Source of the DNA: Syntrophaceae bacterium
Lineage (GTDB): Bacteria; Desulfobacterota; Syntrophorhabdia; Syntrophorhabdales; WCHB1-27
Length of the DNA stretch: 10,655 nucleotides
Direction of reading: 5' to 3'
NCBI GenBank assembly: GCA_003165115.1
Contig: PLSJ01000124.1
Span: 12,420 to 23,074, forward strand
Shown here: positions 1 through 5,687 of the stretch, one piece after another
Position numbering within the stretch: position 1 is the first letter of the stretch
Layout: each line of letters begins with the position of its first letter
Notes under the pieces: generated by a model
Told to the model about the DNA's origin: nothing
Databases searched by the model: none
What the model saw: only the letters and a program-made list of their open reading frames with translations
Program-made: the position numbers and the translations under genes

Positions 1-2
1 AG

Positions 3-68
3 GAGCGCATCGAGTACTGGAAGGGGCAGGAAAAGGCCAGAAATATACCAACGGCCTACAAGTACTAG
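3..68 (+). CDS. C-terminal fragment of an unidentified protein
   Basis: An open frame enters from the left edge and ends at a TAG at 66-68. It encodes 21 residues, starting ERIEYWKGQEK and ending in AYKY. The stop is followed by a perfect hairpin and then by a gene on the opposite strand, as expected for the end of a transcription unit. Neither of the other plus frames stops cleanly ahead of the hairpin, which is the main reason for preferring this one. Too little is visible to name a family. The composition is charged and soluble-looking. Confidence 0.45.
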   Translation, partial: ERIEYWKGQEKARNIPTAYKY

Positions 69-88
69 TGTCAATCGGGCAAATGACA

Positions 89-121
89 GCCCATCTTCCG
101 CGGTCAGCGCGGAAGATGGGC
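89..121. terminator. perfect 14-bp hairpin between convergent genes
   Basis: Bases 89-102 (GCCCATCTTCCGCG) pair exactly with 108-121 around a 5-base loop. The hairpin lies between the plus-strand stop at 68 and the minus-strand stop at 142, so it could serve both genes. It lacks a clear T tract on either side, so intrinsic termination is inferred from position and stem strength; it may instead protect 3' ends. Confidence 0.6.
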
Positions 122-141
122 GCCGCGATTCCTATACCGTT

Positions 142-441
142 CTAACGGATGTGTATAGGGAAGACGAAGTTGATGCCCGGCGGCGGGGGCGGCGGGGCGT
201 ATACGACCGGTGGAGGCGCATAGCCGGGCGCCGGGTAGTAGCCGGGAGCGTAGTATCCCCCGTAATATCCCCGGTCGTGGCATGCATGGCCGTGATGGTA
301 ACCGCGTCCACGGTGACCCCTGTCATCCCTTGCGAGAACCGGCGTTATAGACATTCCGACGACGATGACGGCAATTGCGAGGACTGTCACGTTCCTCACA
401 ATTGCCCTGACGTTCCCGGCCCACGTGCTTGAGCTTTTCAT
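142..441 (-). CDS. small secreted Tyr/Gly/Pro-rich protein
   Basis: The 99-residue product has a clear signal peptide: positive residues near the N terminus, a hydrophobic stretch at about 18-33, and likely cleavage after VLA at residue 37. The mature part has a His/Arg/Gly-rich section (38-58), then repeated Tyr-Tyr-Gly and Pro-Gly-Tyr units (59-75), a run of prolines (84-88) and a short hydrophobic end, NFVFPIHIR. This suggests a flexible periplasmic or surface-attached protein rather than an enzyme. The ATG at 441 is chosen over an upstream in-frame ATG at 477 because AGGAGG (complement of 447-452) sits six bases before it, and the upstream start would overlap the previous gene and spoil the signal peptide. 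The gene starts 32 bases after the stop of the Spy-like gene and is probably cotranscribed with it. No family function is known to me. Confidence 0.75.
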   Translation of the reverse strand: MKSSSTWAGNVRAIVRNVTVLAIAVIVVGMSITPVLARDDRGHRGRGYHHGHACHDRGYYGGYYAPGYYPAPGYAPPPVVYAPPPPPPGINFVFPIHIR

Positions 442-473
442 GGCACCCTCCTTACTCTTCGGGTCATTGGGTC

Positions 474-953
474 TCATTTCTTCTTCGAGAGCTTCTTCTG
501 AACGTGTTTCGTGAAAAGGCTGTCAGCGATCTTCTTCTGTTCGTCGGACATGCCGCTATAGAGGGCCTCGAAGACCGGGATGAATTTGTTCAGTCCCGTG
601 GCATGGGCGTCGGTGATTGCGGCGTAGGACTTGAGATCTTCCACGGCGTTCAGGGTGTTTTCCTTCTCTTGCCTCGCCTTTATGAGGGGATCCATGGCCG
701 CAGCGTTTTCCCGCATCACTTCGGCGACCTTGTTCCACTGTTCTTCCTGTGCTGCCGTAATCTTGAGTTTGGAATGGAGTTCGTTGATCCGCACCTCGAC
801 ACGGCCGGCTTCAGACACCTTCGGCTTGGGTGTCGTGGAACCGGTCTGTGCCTTTGCAATCAACGGACTTCCAAAAATGACGGTCATGCAGAAAAGTGCG
901 GCCGCAACGAGAACCGTGGTGGAGCGAGTGACCCGACACATGCTACGTTTCAT
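474..953 (-). CDS. Spy/CpxP-like periplasmic protein
   Basis: The 159-residue product has a signal peptide (hydrophobic about 12-32, likely cleavage after AKA at residue 35) and a mostly helical mature domain. It carries two LTxxQ-type motifs, LKITAAQ at 63-69 and MSDEQ at 135-139, which mark the Spy/CpxP/LTxxQ superfamily. Between them is a charged helical stretch rich in Glu and Lys. Characterised relatives are ATP-independent periplasmic chaperones or metal and envelope-stress sensors; which role applies here cannot be read from the sequence. The ATG at 953 follows a GGAGG ribosome site (in GGAGGCAGATCATG). An open frame extends to 1106, but that extension is Arg/Gly-rich and would bury the signal peptide. 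It is the first gene of a likely two-gene operon with the Tyr/Gly/Pro-rich protein. Confidence 0.85.
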   Translation of the reverse strand: MKRSMCRVTRSTTVLVAAALFCMTVIFGSPLIAKAQTGSTTPKPKVSEAGRVEVRINELHSKLKITAAQEEQWNKVAEVMRENAAAMDPLIKARQEKENTLNAVEDLKSYAAITDAHATGLNKFIPVFEALYSGMSDEQKKIADSLFTKHVQKKLSKKK

Positions 954-1309
954 GATCTGCCTCCGTGTGATTGTTTTCTTCCGTCCCCCGACATTATTTC
1001 CCCCGACTCCAATTTCGGAAAACCCGGCATTACGTTTCATTACAAGCACGACTCGGCCGTCGCGGCTGTGTCTCCTCGCGTTCGTGACAAGATTATTGAA
1101 ACTCAACCTAGGTCAATTTAATCATCGGGGGGCCGTATTTCAAAAACTTCCGCGCTCCGTGCACGTTCGGAACAGAGGTATGCGCCGGATACGGCCGAGC
1201 TTAGCGACAGGACGTTGCCCGGCTCTTGTCGACAGAAGTCGAATATGCTACTACTTTGCGGTGCCGGAAAGGCCGGAGAAAGGGCGATTTTCGTGACAGG
1301 GGCTTGAGG
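954..1309. other. 356-base divergent intergenic region
   Basis: This gap separates the minus-strand Spy-like operon from the plus-strand TPR gene and must hold both promoters. On the minus strand a TTGACC (complement of 1111-1116) lies 15 bases from a TAATCT (complement of 1090-1095), a short-spaced weak candidate. The -35-like box overlaps the 8-bp palindrome ACCTAGGT at 1106-1113. Open frames crossing the region are Arg-rich or overlap real genes in antisense, and I see no convincing gene or RNA. Confidence 0.5.
1226..1254 (+). promoter_or_regulatory. weak sigma70-type promoter candidate for the TPR gene
   Basis: TTGTCG at 1226-1231 and TACTAC at 1249-1254 are separated by 17 bases, about 55 bases before the chosen ATG. 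The -10 box lacks the conserved final T, so this is only a candidate. Confidence 0.25.
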
Positions 1310-2347
1310 ATGAGCGATAAGGATCGGCGCCAGGCGGCACTCGACCGGGCTATGACAGAGAAATACTGCCACAGCATGGGGGCGGTGCTCTATGAAGAGG
1401 GCAGGTTCGATGAGGCCGTCCGGTTCTTCGAACAGGCCCTCAGCCTCGATGAAAAGCCTTATACGCGTTGCCATCTCGGGCTTTCCTTCATGGCGAAGAA
1501 CGACTTCGACCGTGCGCTGGAGGAGATCACCAGGGCCATACGGCTTTGCCCAGGCGAGGCGGAATATTACTACCAGAGGAGCGCGGTGTGGGGCCGCTCG
1601 GGAAAGCATGCCCGGCGTGATGCGGATATGGAAGAGGCCGTCAGGCTCGATCCGAACTACCGCAGGGTAGGGCGGATCAGGGCAGGCGCCGAACGCCTGC
1701 TGAAAGCCGCACATAGCGGCGAAGCGCAGGCCGGGTCTTGTATCGTGCCCTGTCCTGCCTACTGTTGCCATTTCAGTCACGAGACCGTGGTGCACGGCGT
1801 CTGCATAGGGCCGTGGAAGCTCCGGGCCATTCGCCTATTCTTGCGCGAGTCGGGTCTCGATGAAGCGGAGTTCCTGGACCGGCTTTTGTTTAGCCGGGAG
1901 GAGCGGCACGTGAGGATGATCCCGCCTCATTTCGTCGTCAAGGAGGAGGGGCAGGAAGTCGTCTTCTTCCCCAAGCGGAGAAACAAGGTCCTGGGAAAGC
2001 GGCTGGTGCGCGGTCTGCCCCGGGCAAGAGAGTACAGGCCGCTTTCCTGGGTCACGGCAGGGGCGAGGCCCTGCGTCTTTCTCGGTAGGGGAAGATGCTC
2101 GGTCCATGACCTTGGGGACGAGCCCGCCCTGCCTGCATGCAAGGATTTCTTCTGCCTGACGGGTCTCGTCTTTCTTTCGCTCCGCAGCCTCGGTCTGGTA
2201 AGCGAACCGGAGATACGGGCGAAAAGCATGGACGAGCTGAACAGGATTGCCGCGGACATCCTGTGCGCGTTCTCGGACGGACTTTATGCGGATGAGGGCG
2301 ATGCCGTGCTGCGGGCGCGGATATATACTATATTGAGGCAGGGGTAA
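1310..2347 (+). CDS. TPR-repeat protein with C-terminal YkgJ-like cysteine cluster
   Basis: The 345-residue protein has two parts. Residues about 19-114 form roughly three tetratricopeptide repeats (for example GAVLYEEGRFDEAVRFFEQAL), which usually mediate protein contacts. From residue 144 comes a cysteine-rich domain with C144, C148, C152, C153 and C165 followed by C255, C263, C277 and C282. This spacing (CxxxCxxxCC, then CxF...CxVH, then C...C) resembles the YkgJ family, annotated as putative zinc- or iron-chelating. There is no signal peptide or membrane helix, so it is probably cytoplasmic. The ATG at 1310 is preferred over the in-frame ATG at 1226 because AGGGG (1298-1302) sits seven bases before it and the upstream stretch is Arg-rich and unlike either domain. 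The substrate and metal are unknown; the TPR part may dock the metal-binding part on a partner. Confidence 0.8.
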   Translation: MSDKDRRQAALDRAMTEKYCHSMGAVLYEEGRFDEAVRFFEQALSLDEKPYTRCHLGLSFMAKNDFDRALEEITRAIRLCPGEAEYYYQRSAVWGRSGKHARRDADMEEAVRLDPNYRRVGRIRAGAERLLKAAHSGEAQAGSCIVPCPAYCCHFSHETVVHGVCIGPWKLRAIRLFLRESGLDEAEFLDRLLFSREERHVRMIPPHFVVKEEGQEVVFFPKRRNKVLGKRLVRGLPRAREYRPLSWVTAGARPCVFLGRGRCSVHDLGDEPALPACKDFFCLTGLVFLSLRSLGLVSEPEIRAKSMDELNRIAADILCAFSDGLYADEGDAVLRARIYTILRQG

Positions 2348-2405
2348 CAACGGGGGCTCTTGAAAAGAGCTCTTAAGCGCGTGACCATGGGACCGGAGCG
2401 AGAAG

Positions 2406-2860
2406 ATGAGCATTCCTGGCGCAATCATAGCCGGCTTACCAGCGACGTTTGTGTTCTTCGTTATCACAAGGCTGACGACGATGAACCGGATGGGCATGGA
2501 GCGATACCTGGGCACCATGGTGACGCGCAAAGAACATGGTATCCTGGGGTTTGTCTTTCTCTTCGCGGGAGGCATTATCCTGAGCGTCCTCTATGCGGTC
2601 GTCTGGTCTCTCGAAGCGGGCAGGCCCAGTTACCTGTCCGGCCTCTTCTTCGGCATTGCGCAATGGCTGGTAGTGGGTCTTCTTATGGCGGCGCTACCCC
2701 CGTCCATGCCGGGATTCGGGCCGGCGCCGTGCCTGCCCCGGGCATCTACATGACAAACATTTTGGGTAAGTGGGCCTTTGTTGCCGGCCTCGTGAATCAC
2801 GTCGTTTTCGCCCTCACCATAGCTTACTTTTATCAGTTTTTCGAAAAGCCCTACGCCTAG
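2406..2860 (+). pseudogene. four-helix inner-membrane protein gene broken by a frameshift
   Basis: From an ATG at 2406 (GGAG at 2395-2398, seven-base spacer) the frame encodes three hydrophobic helices at residues about 4-22, 46-68 and 78-96, then runs into an unrelated-looking tail and stops at 2753. The frame one base back continues with a Gly/Pro loop, a fourth hydrophobic helix (in FVAGLVNHVVFALTIAYFYQ) and a charged end, EKPYA, stopping at 2860. Restoring one C in the C5 run at 2697-2701 joins the two into a protein of about 151 residues with four membrane segments. The topology is reminiscent of small DUF6789-like membrane proteins, but that assignment is weak. The gene lies 58 bases after the TPR gene on the same strand and could be cotranscribed. 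The break could be a true mutation, phase variation or a sequencing error. Confidence 0.65.
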
Positions 2861-2905
2861 CGGTGGCCTTCGGCTCCGGTCATGCCCTCAGAGTGCGGTC
2901 CCCTT

Positions 2906-4195
2906 CTATGTGTCGAAGGAACGATGAACCTCATCCCATGCCCTTTCGGAGATCTCCTCCGGACTTTTCCCCTCCGTGTCGATAAGGAGATCGGCGCACT
3001 CCGCGTAGCGCGGCAGGTAGCTCTCGATCAGGTCCCGGCAGCCCGATGCATCCCGGCAATCGAGGTCCTTACCGGCCCTCCCCAGGATAGTCGCCGTATT
3101 CGCCCACAGCCAGACGGAAAGACAATTATTCCTCAAGGTCCGTACGTTCGCCCTCACCCCCACGGCGGCCGCCCCGCATGAAACCACGTGACGCGACACG
3201 AGCCTGAGCCCGTCGATTTCCGCCTGCTCCATCCTCCTGAATGCCTCTTCGCCCCGACCCTCCAATATCTCCGCGATGGACGAGCCGGCCTTCTCCTCGA
3301 TCCGCCTGTCGACGTCAATGAAGGTCAATCCGCTCATTTCCGCCACCAACCCGGCAACGGTCGATTTGCCTGTAGCCGTGAACCCGATGAGGGCGATGTT
3401 CTTCCGCGAGTCACGTCTTGTTTTCCACAGGGCCTTTCGCATCTCCCCGAGTGGGGCAGGCTGTCCGGTGAAGAGACTGAAAGTGGCGGCCGCCTGCGCG
3501 AGGAGCCACTCCCGCCCGTCGATCACGGTGCATCCCCTGCCGGTCGCATCCCTGAGAAAAGGGGTTGAACCGGGATTAAGGGCATCGAGAACAATGAGGT
3601 CGGGCCGGAGCAGAGAGGGGTCGAGCACGCTGCCGGTCGAAGAAATGGCGGAGACGAGCAGCCGGGCGTCTTTCAGGGCGTCGGCGATGTGGGACAAGGA
3701 GATGACCTCGCATCCCGGCATCGGCGCTGTGTCGCGGGTCTTCTCGAGGGCAGGGTTCGCGACGACCACACGGCTTCCCGCCTCGAAAAAGGCCAGCGCC
3801 GCGGCCCTGGCCGTCCCTCCCGCGCCAAGGACGACCACCTTTTGCCGGAGTGGCTCGAAGCCGATACTTTTTGCCGCACCGAGGGCGCCCGCGATATCCG
3901 TATTGCAGCCGATGAGCGCATCATTCCTCCTCACCACGGTATCGACAGCTCCTATCTTCCGGGCATCGGCCGTGACGGAGTCGAGATAGGGCATAATGCC
4001 TGTCTCGAAGGGAGTAATGATGCTGAGACCCTGAAGGCCCATTTCCCTGGCGGTGCCGACTATTTCCTCCGCCGTGGATGCGGCGAGGCGCAGGTATATC
4101 GCCTCGATGGCGAGCTTCCTGAACGCGGCATTGAGTATCACGGGGTTCCTGCTCTGAAAGACGGGGTTGCCGGCAACCGCGTAGAGGGCCGTCAT
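2906..4195 (-). CDS. fused shikimate dehydrogenase-shikimate kinase, divergent active sites
   Basis: This 429-residue protein joins an AroE-like domain (about 1-256) to an AroK-like domain (about 264-426). AroE reduces 3-dehydroshikimate with NADPH; AroK phosphorylates shikimate with ATP. These are consecutive steps of aromatic amino acid synthesis in the cytoplasm. The AroE part shows the N-terminal GNPVFQSRNP motif (normally GxPVxHSxSP), NTD with D100, the nucleotide-binding GAGGTAR at 124-130, and Q234 in AQAAATFSLFTG. The catalytic Lys position, normally in TIPxK, is Glu64, and the usual substrate-binding Asn is Asp85. The AroK part keeps the P-loop GFTATGKST (271-279), DVD (294-296) and FRxxE (R320), but the shikimate-binding GGG motif is GAA (341-343) and the Arg of the RxPxY motif near the C terminus is Tyr393. 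The start has an ideal AGGAGGT (complement of 4201-4207). The fold assignment is firm. Whether it still performs either classic reaction is doubtful, so no aro symbol is given. Confidence 0.85.
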   Translation of the reverse strand: MTALYAVAGNPVFQSRNPVILNAAFRKLAIEAIYLRLAASTAEEIVGTAREMGLQGLSIITPFETGIMPYLDSVTADARKIGAVDTVVRRNDALIGCNTDIAGALGAAKSIGFEPLRQKVVVLGAGGTARAAALAFFEAGSRVVVANPALEKTRDTAPMPGCEVISLSHIADALKDARLLVSAISSTGSVLDPSLLRPDLIVLDALNPGSTPFLRDATGRGCTVIDGREWLLAQAAATFSLFTGQPAPLGEMRKALWKTRRDSRKNIALIGFTATGKSTVAGLVAEMSGLTFIDVDRRIEEKAGSSIAEILEGRGEEAFRRMEQAEIDGLRLVSRHVVSCGAAAVGVRANVRTLRNNCLSVWLWANTATILGRAGKDLDCRDASGCRDLIESYLPRYAECADLLIDTEGKSPEEISERAWDEVHRSFDT

Positions 4196-4207
4196 CGCTT
4201 ACCTCCT

Positions 4208-4232
4208 TATCCGCGCCCTTGCGGCGCGGATA
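4208..4232 (-). promoter_or_regulatory. 10-bp hairpin touching the ribosome binding site of the AroE-AroK gene
   Basis: TATCCGCGCC (4208-4217) and GGCGCGGATA (4223-4232) are perfect complements around a 5-base loop. In the minus-strand mRNA this GC-rich stem ends one base before the AGGAGGT. It may affect translation initiation or transcript stability; no ligand class is recognised. Confidence 0.5.
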
Positions 4233-4265
4233 CCGACCAAATCCCATCACCAATGGGGTGAAGGT

Positions 4266-4294
4266 ATTATGGCACACGACGCCCTTACCTACAA
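4266..4294 (-). promoter_or_regulatory. sigma70-type promoter for the AroE-AroK gene
   Basis: Read on the minus strand, TTGTAG (complement of 4289-4294) and CATAAT (complement of 4266-4271) are spaced by 17 bases. Transcription would start near 4259, giving a leader of about 64 bases that includes the hairpin at 4208-4232. Confidence 0.55.
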
Positions 4295-4315
4295 GCGCGA
4301 GGAAGAAAAGGACGG

Positions 4316-4356
4316 TCCAGGCATGACACGGGCCGCTCTTTTCGGGTCTGCCTGGA
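4316..4356. repeat. 8-bp inverted repeat between divergent promoters
   Basis: TCCAGGCA at 4316-4323 is the exact complement of TGCCTGGA at 4349-4356. Inner GAC/GTC and CCG/CGG pairs could lengthen the stem. It lies between the -35 boxes of the two divergent promoters, so it could be an operator or a transcribed hairpin. No binding protein is known. Confidence 0.35.
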
Positions 4357-4396
4357 AGGGCGGCCGGGACCGGCCGGGCGGTGGATCAGCAATTCC

Positions 4397-4425
4397 TTGC
4401 GCCCTTCCTGATAAACTTGTATAAT
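4397..4425 (+). promoter_or_regulatory. strong sigma70-type promoter for the NYN-LOTUS gene
   Basis: TTGCGC at 4397-4402 and a perfect TATAAT at 4420-4425 are spaced by 17 bases. The expected start of transcription, about seven bases after the -10 box, falls at 4432, the A of the likely ATG. The message is therefore probably leaderless. Confidence 0.65.
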
Positions 4426-4431
4426 AAGGAC

Positions 4432-5508
4432 ATGAGCAATGTGGCACTTCTATGGGACCTTGAAAACGTGAACCCCGGATCGGATTCGCTTTTTTTGGAA
4501 GGTCTTATCGAGCACGCGGAATCGAAAGGCCGGGTGGTGACCGCCCGGGCGTATGGAAACTGGACAAATACCGTGTTTTCCAAGCTCGCCCCATCGCTCA
4601 CCCGCCGGTACTTCTACCTGGTCCATATCCCGAAAGGGCGAAAAAACAGCTCCGATATGGTCCTCGTCTCCGACACGCTGGAGATACTCCGCATACACGA
4701 CCATATAGACACATTTCTCCTCGTTACCGGAGACAGTGATTTTCGTTTCCTTGTGCTCGCTCTCAGAAGGGCCGGTAAGATGGTCCATATCGTCTGCAAC
4801 ACGCAAAATGCCTCCGAGGACCTTCTCGCTCTCGCCGACAGCTATGTCGATTACAGGGAATTGATGCCGGGAGGGAACGACGAAGAGGCTGCCGACAAGG
4901 CGCCCCCGGTGATGGAAGACAAGGCAGCACTGGTGACGGAGGACAAGGCAGCGCAGATAAAGAGCGGTTCACCCGCGCCCGTATCGCCTATGACTGTCGA
5001 GGATTGGTTTCAGGTTCTCGCGGAGGCGGCCGATCTGATGCTCAAAAAGAAGATAAGTGCGGGTCTCGGATCGGTGAAGATCAGAATGAAGATGCTGAAT
5101 CCTAATTTCAATGAGAAAAAGCTCAACTTTGCCCATTGGAGCGATTTTGTCAGCGCTGCCGTCAAGGCAGGCTTTATCACGATCGCGGGCAAAGGAGCGG
5201 AATCGGTGATCTCCCCCGTTCCCAAGGTCCTGAAACGAGAAGGCCCGCAGCAGCGGGCGTTTCGAGTCCTCCTGGATGTCCTGACCGAACTCGATAAGGG
5301 GAATCAGGCAAACTACCACTCCTTTCGCAACGTCAATTCGAAACTGATCGAAAGAAAGGTATATTTCAACGGGCTCGGTTTCAACCAGTTCAAGGGGTTC
5401 GTGCAGGCGGCCGAGGCCAGGGACCTGGTCCACTCAAAAGTCGAGGGCCTCAAGCACTCGGTGCGGCGGGTCCTTCAGGACGAACCGCCACACATGCCTC
5501 TTTCATAA
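4432..5508 (+). CDS. NYN-domain ribonuclease candidate with two LOTUS-like domains
   Basis: This 358-residue protein begins with a NYN/PIN-like domain of the LabA/DUF88 type (about 3-143). The acidic residues expected to hold the catalytic metal are visible as WD9LEN, SSD75 and TGD101SD103. After a low-complexity linker (about 150-186) come two helical segments resembling OST-HTH/LOTUS RNA-binding domains, a clear one at about 187-263 and a less certain one at about 275-347. NYN-LOTUS proteins are thought to bind and cut RNA; the target here is unknown. The ATG at 4432 is chosen because MSNVALLWDLENVN is the usual first strand of the fold. A GTG at 4381 would add 17 residues and lies upstream of the predicted promoter. 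An AAGGA at 4426-4430 is only one base from the ATG, too close for a normal ribosome site. There are no membrane segments. It stands alone, divergent from the AroE-AroK gene. Confidence 0.85.
   Translation: MSNVALLWDLENVNPGSDSLFLEGLIEHAESKGRVVTARAYGNWTNTVFSKLAPSLTRRYFYLVHIPKGRKNSSDMVLVSDTLEILRIHDHIDTFLLVTGDSDFRFLVLALRRAGKMVHIVCNTQNASEDLLALADSYVDYRELMPGGNDEEAADKAPPVMEDKAALVTEDKAAQIKSGSPAPVSPMTVEDWFQVLAEAADLMLKKKISAGLGSVKIRMKMLNPNFNEKKLNFAHWSDFVSAAVKAGFITIAGKGAESVISPVPKVLKREGPQQRAFRVLLDVLTELDKGNQANYHSFRNVNSKLIERKVYFNGLGFNQFKGFVQAAEARDLVHSKVEGLKHSVRRVLQDEPPHMPLS
4894..4953 (+). repeat. 24-bp tandem repeat in the NYN-LOTUS linker
   Basis: Two full units (4894-4917 and 4918-4941) and a partial third (from 4942) each begin GACAAGGC and encode an eight-residue pattern, DKAxxVxE. 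This looks like in-frame repeat expansion of a flexible linker between the nuclease and RNA-binding parts. Confidence 0.6.
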
Positions 5509-5549
5509 CGTTTTTTCCGGTCGGCCTGTGCGAGTCTCCCCGACGTCTC

Positions 5550-5626
5550 CATCACATATGGTGGCCCTGTCAGCCTTTGTCGCACTCCATGTTTTTTTTT
5601 CTTGCATTCCCGTCATCACATCTGGT
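5550..5626 (+). promoter_or_regulatory. spaced 13-bp direct repeat upstream of the export module
   Basis: CATCACATATGGT (5550-5562) and CATCACATCTGGT (5614-5626) differ at one base and are 64 bases apart start to start, about six helical turns. Both lie upstream of the export-module promoter at 5648-5676. They could be operator sites for a looping regulator. No match to a known factor is claimed. Confidence 0.4.
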
Positions 5627-5647
5627 AATGTTACCCAACTAAGAAGG

Positions 5648-5676
5648 TTGACCGGAACGTTGCGTATTTTTATAGT
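5648..5676 (+). promoter_or_regulatory. sigma70-type promoter for the export module
   Basis: TTGACC at 5648-5653 and TATAGT at 5671-5676 are spaced by 17 bases. The expected start near 5683 would exclude most of the GGAGGG at 5677-5682 from the mRNA. Either the leader is only about five bases, or a weaker upstream promoter is used (TTGCAT 5602-5607, 18 bases, TAATGT 5626-5631). Confidence 0.45.
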
Positions 5677-5687
5677 GGAGGGTTACA

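Noticed and set aside
954..1106. N-terminal extension of the Spy-like gene to an ATG at 1106
   Set aside because: It adds 51 Arg/Gly-rich residues before a clear signal peptide, while the ATG at 953 has a proper GGAGG site.
429..1121. Long plus-strand open frame antisense to the Spy-like gene
   Set aside because: Same reasoning: the minus-strand gene has a signal peptide, LTxxQ motifs and a ribosome site; the plus frame has none.
1226..1309. Longer start of the TPR gene at 1226
   Set aside because: The added residues are Arg/Lys-rich and resemble no domain, and a promoter candidate overlaps them; the ATG at 1310 has AGGGG at good spacing.
2356..2374. GCTCTT/AAGAGC hairpin and the AAGAGCTCTT palindrome after the TPR gene
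   Set aside because: A 6-bp AT-containing stem without a T tract; too weak to call a terminator.
5511..5600. T runs at 5511-5516 and 5592-5600 as terminators of the NYN-LOTUS gene
   Set aside because: No compact hairpin abuts either run; the only pairing (GTGCGA with TCGCAC) has a loop of over 40 bases.
5509..5687. Sigma54 -24/-12 promoter upstream of the export module, as expected for some exosortase loci
   Set aside because: TGGCCC at 5562-5567 has no GC at the required distance; the sigma70 boxes fit better.
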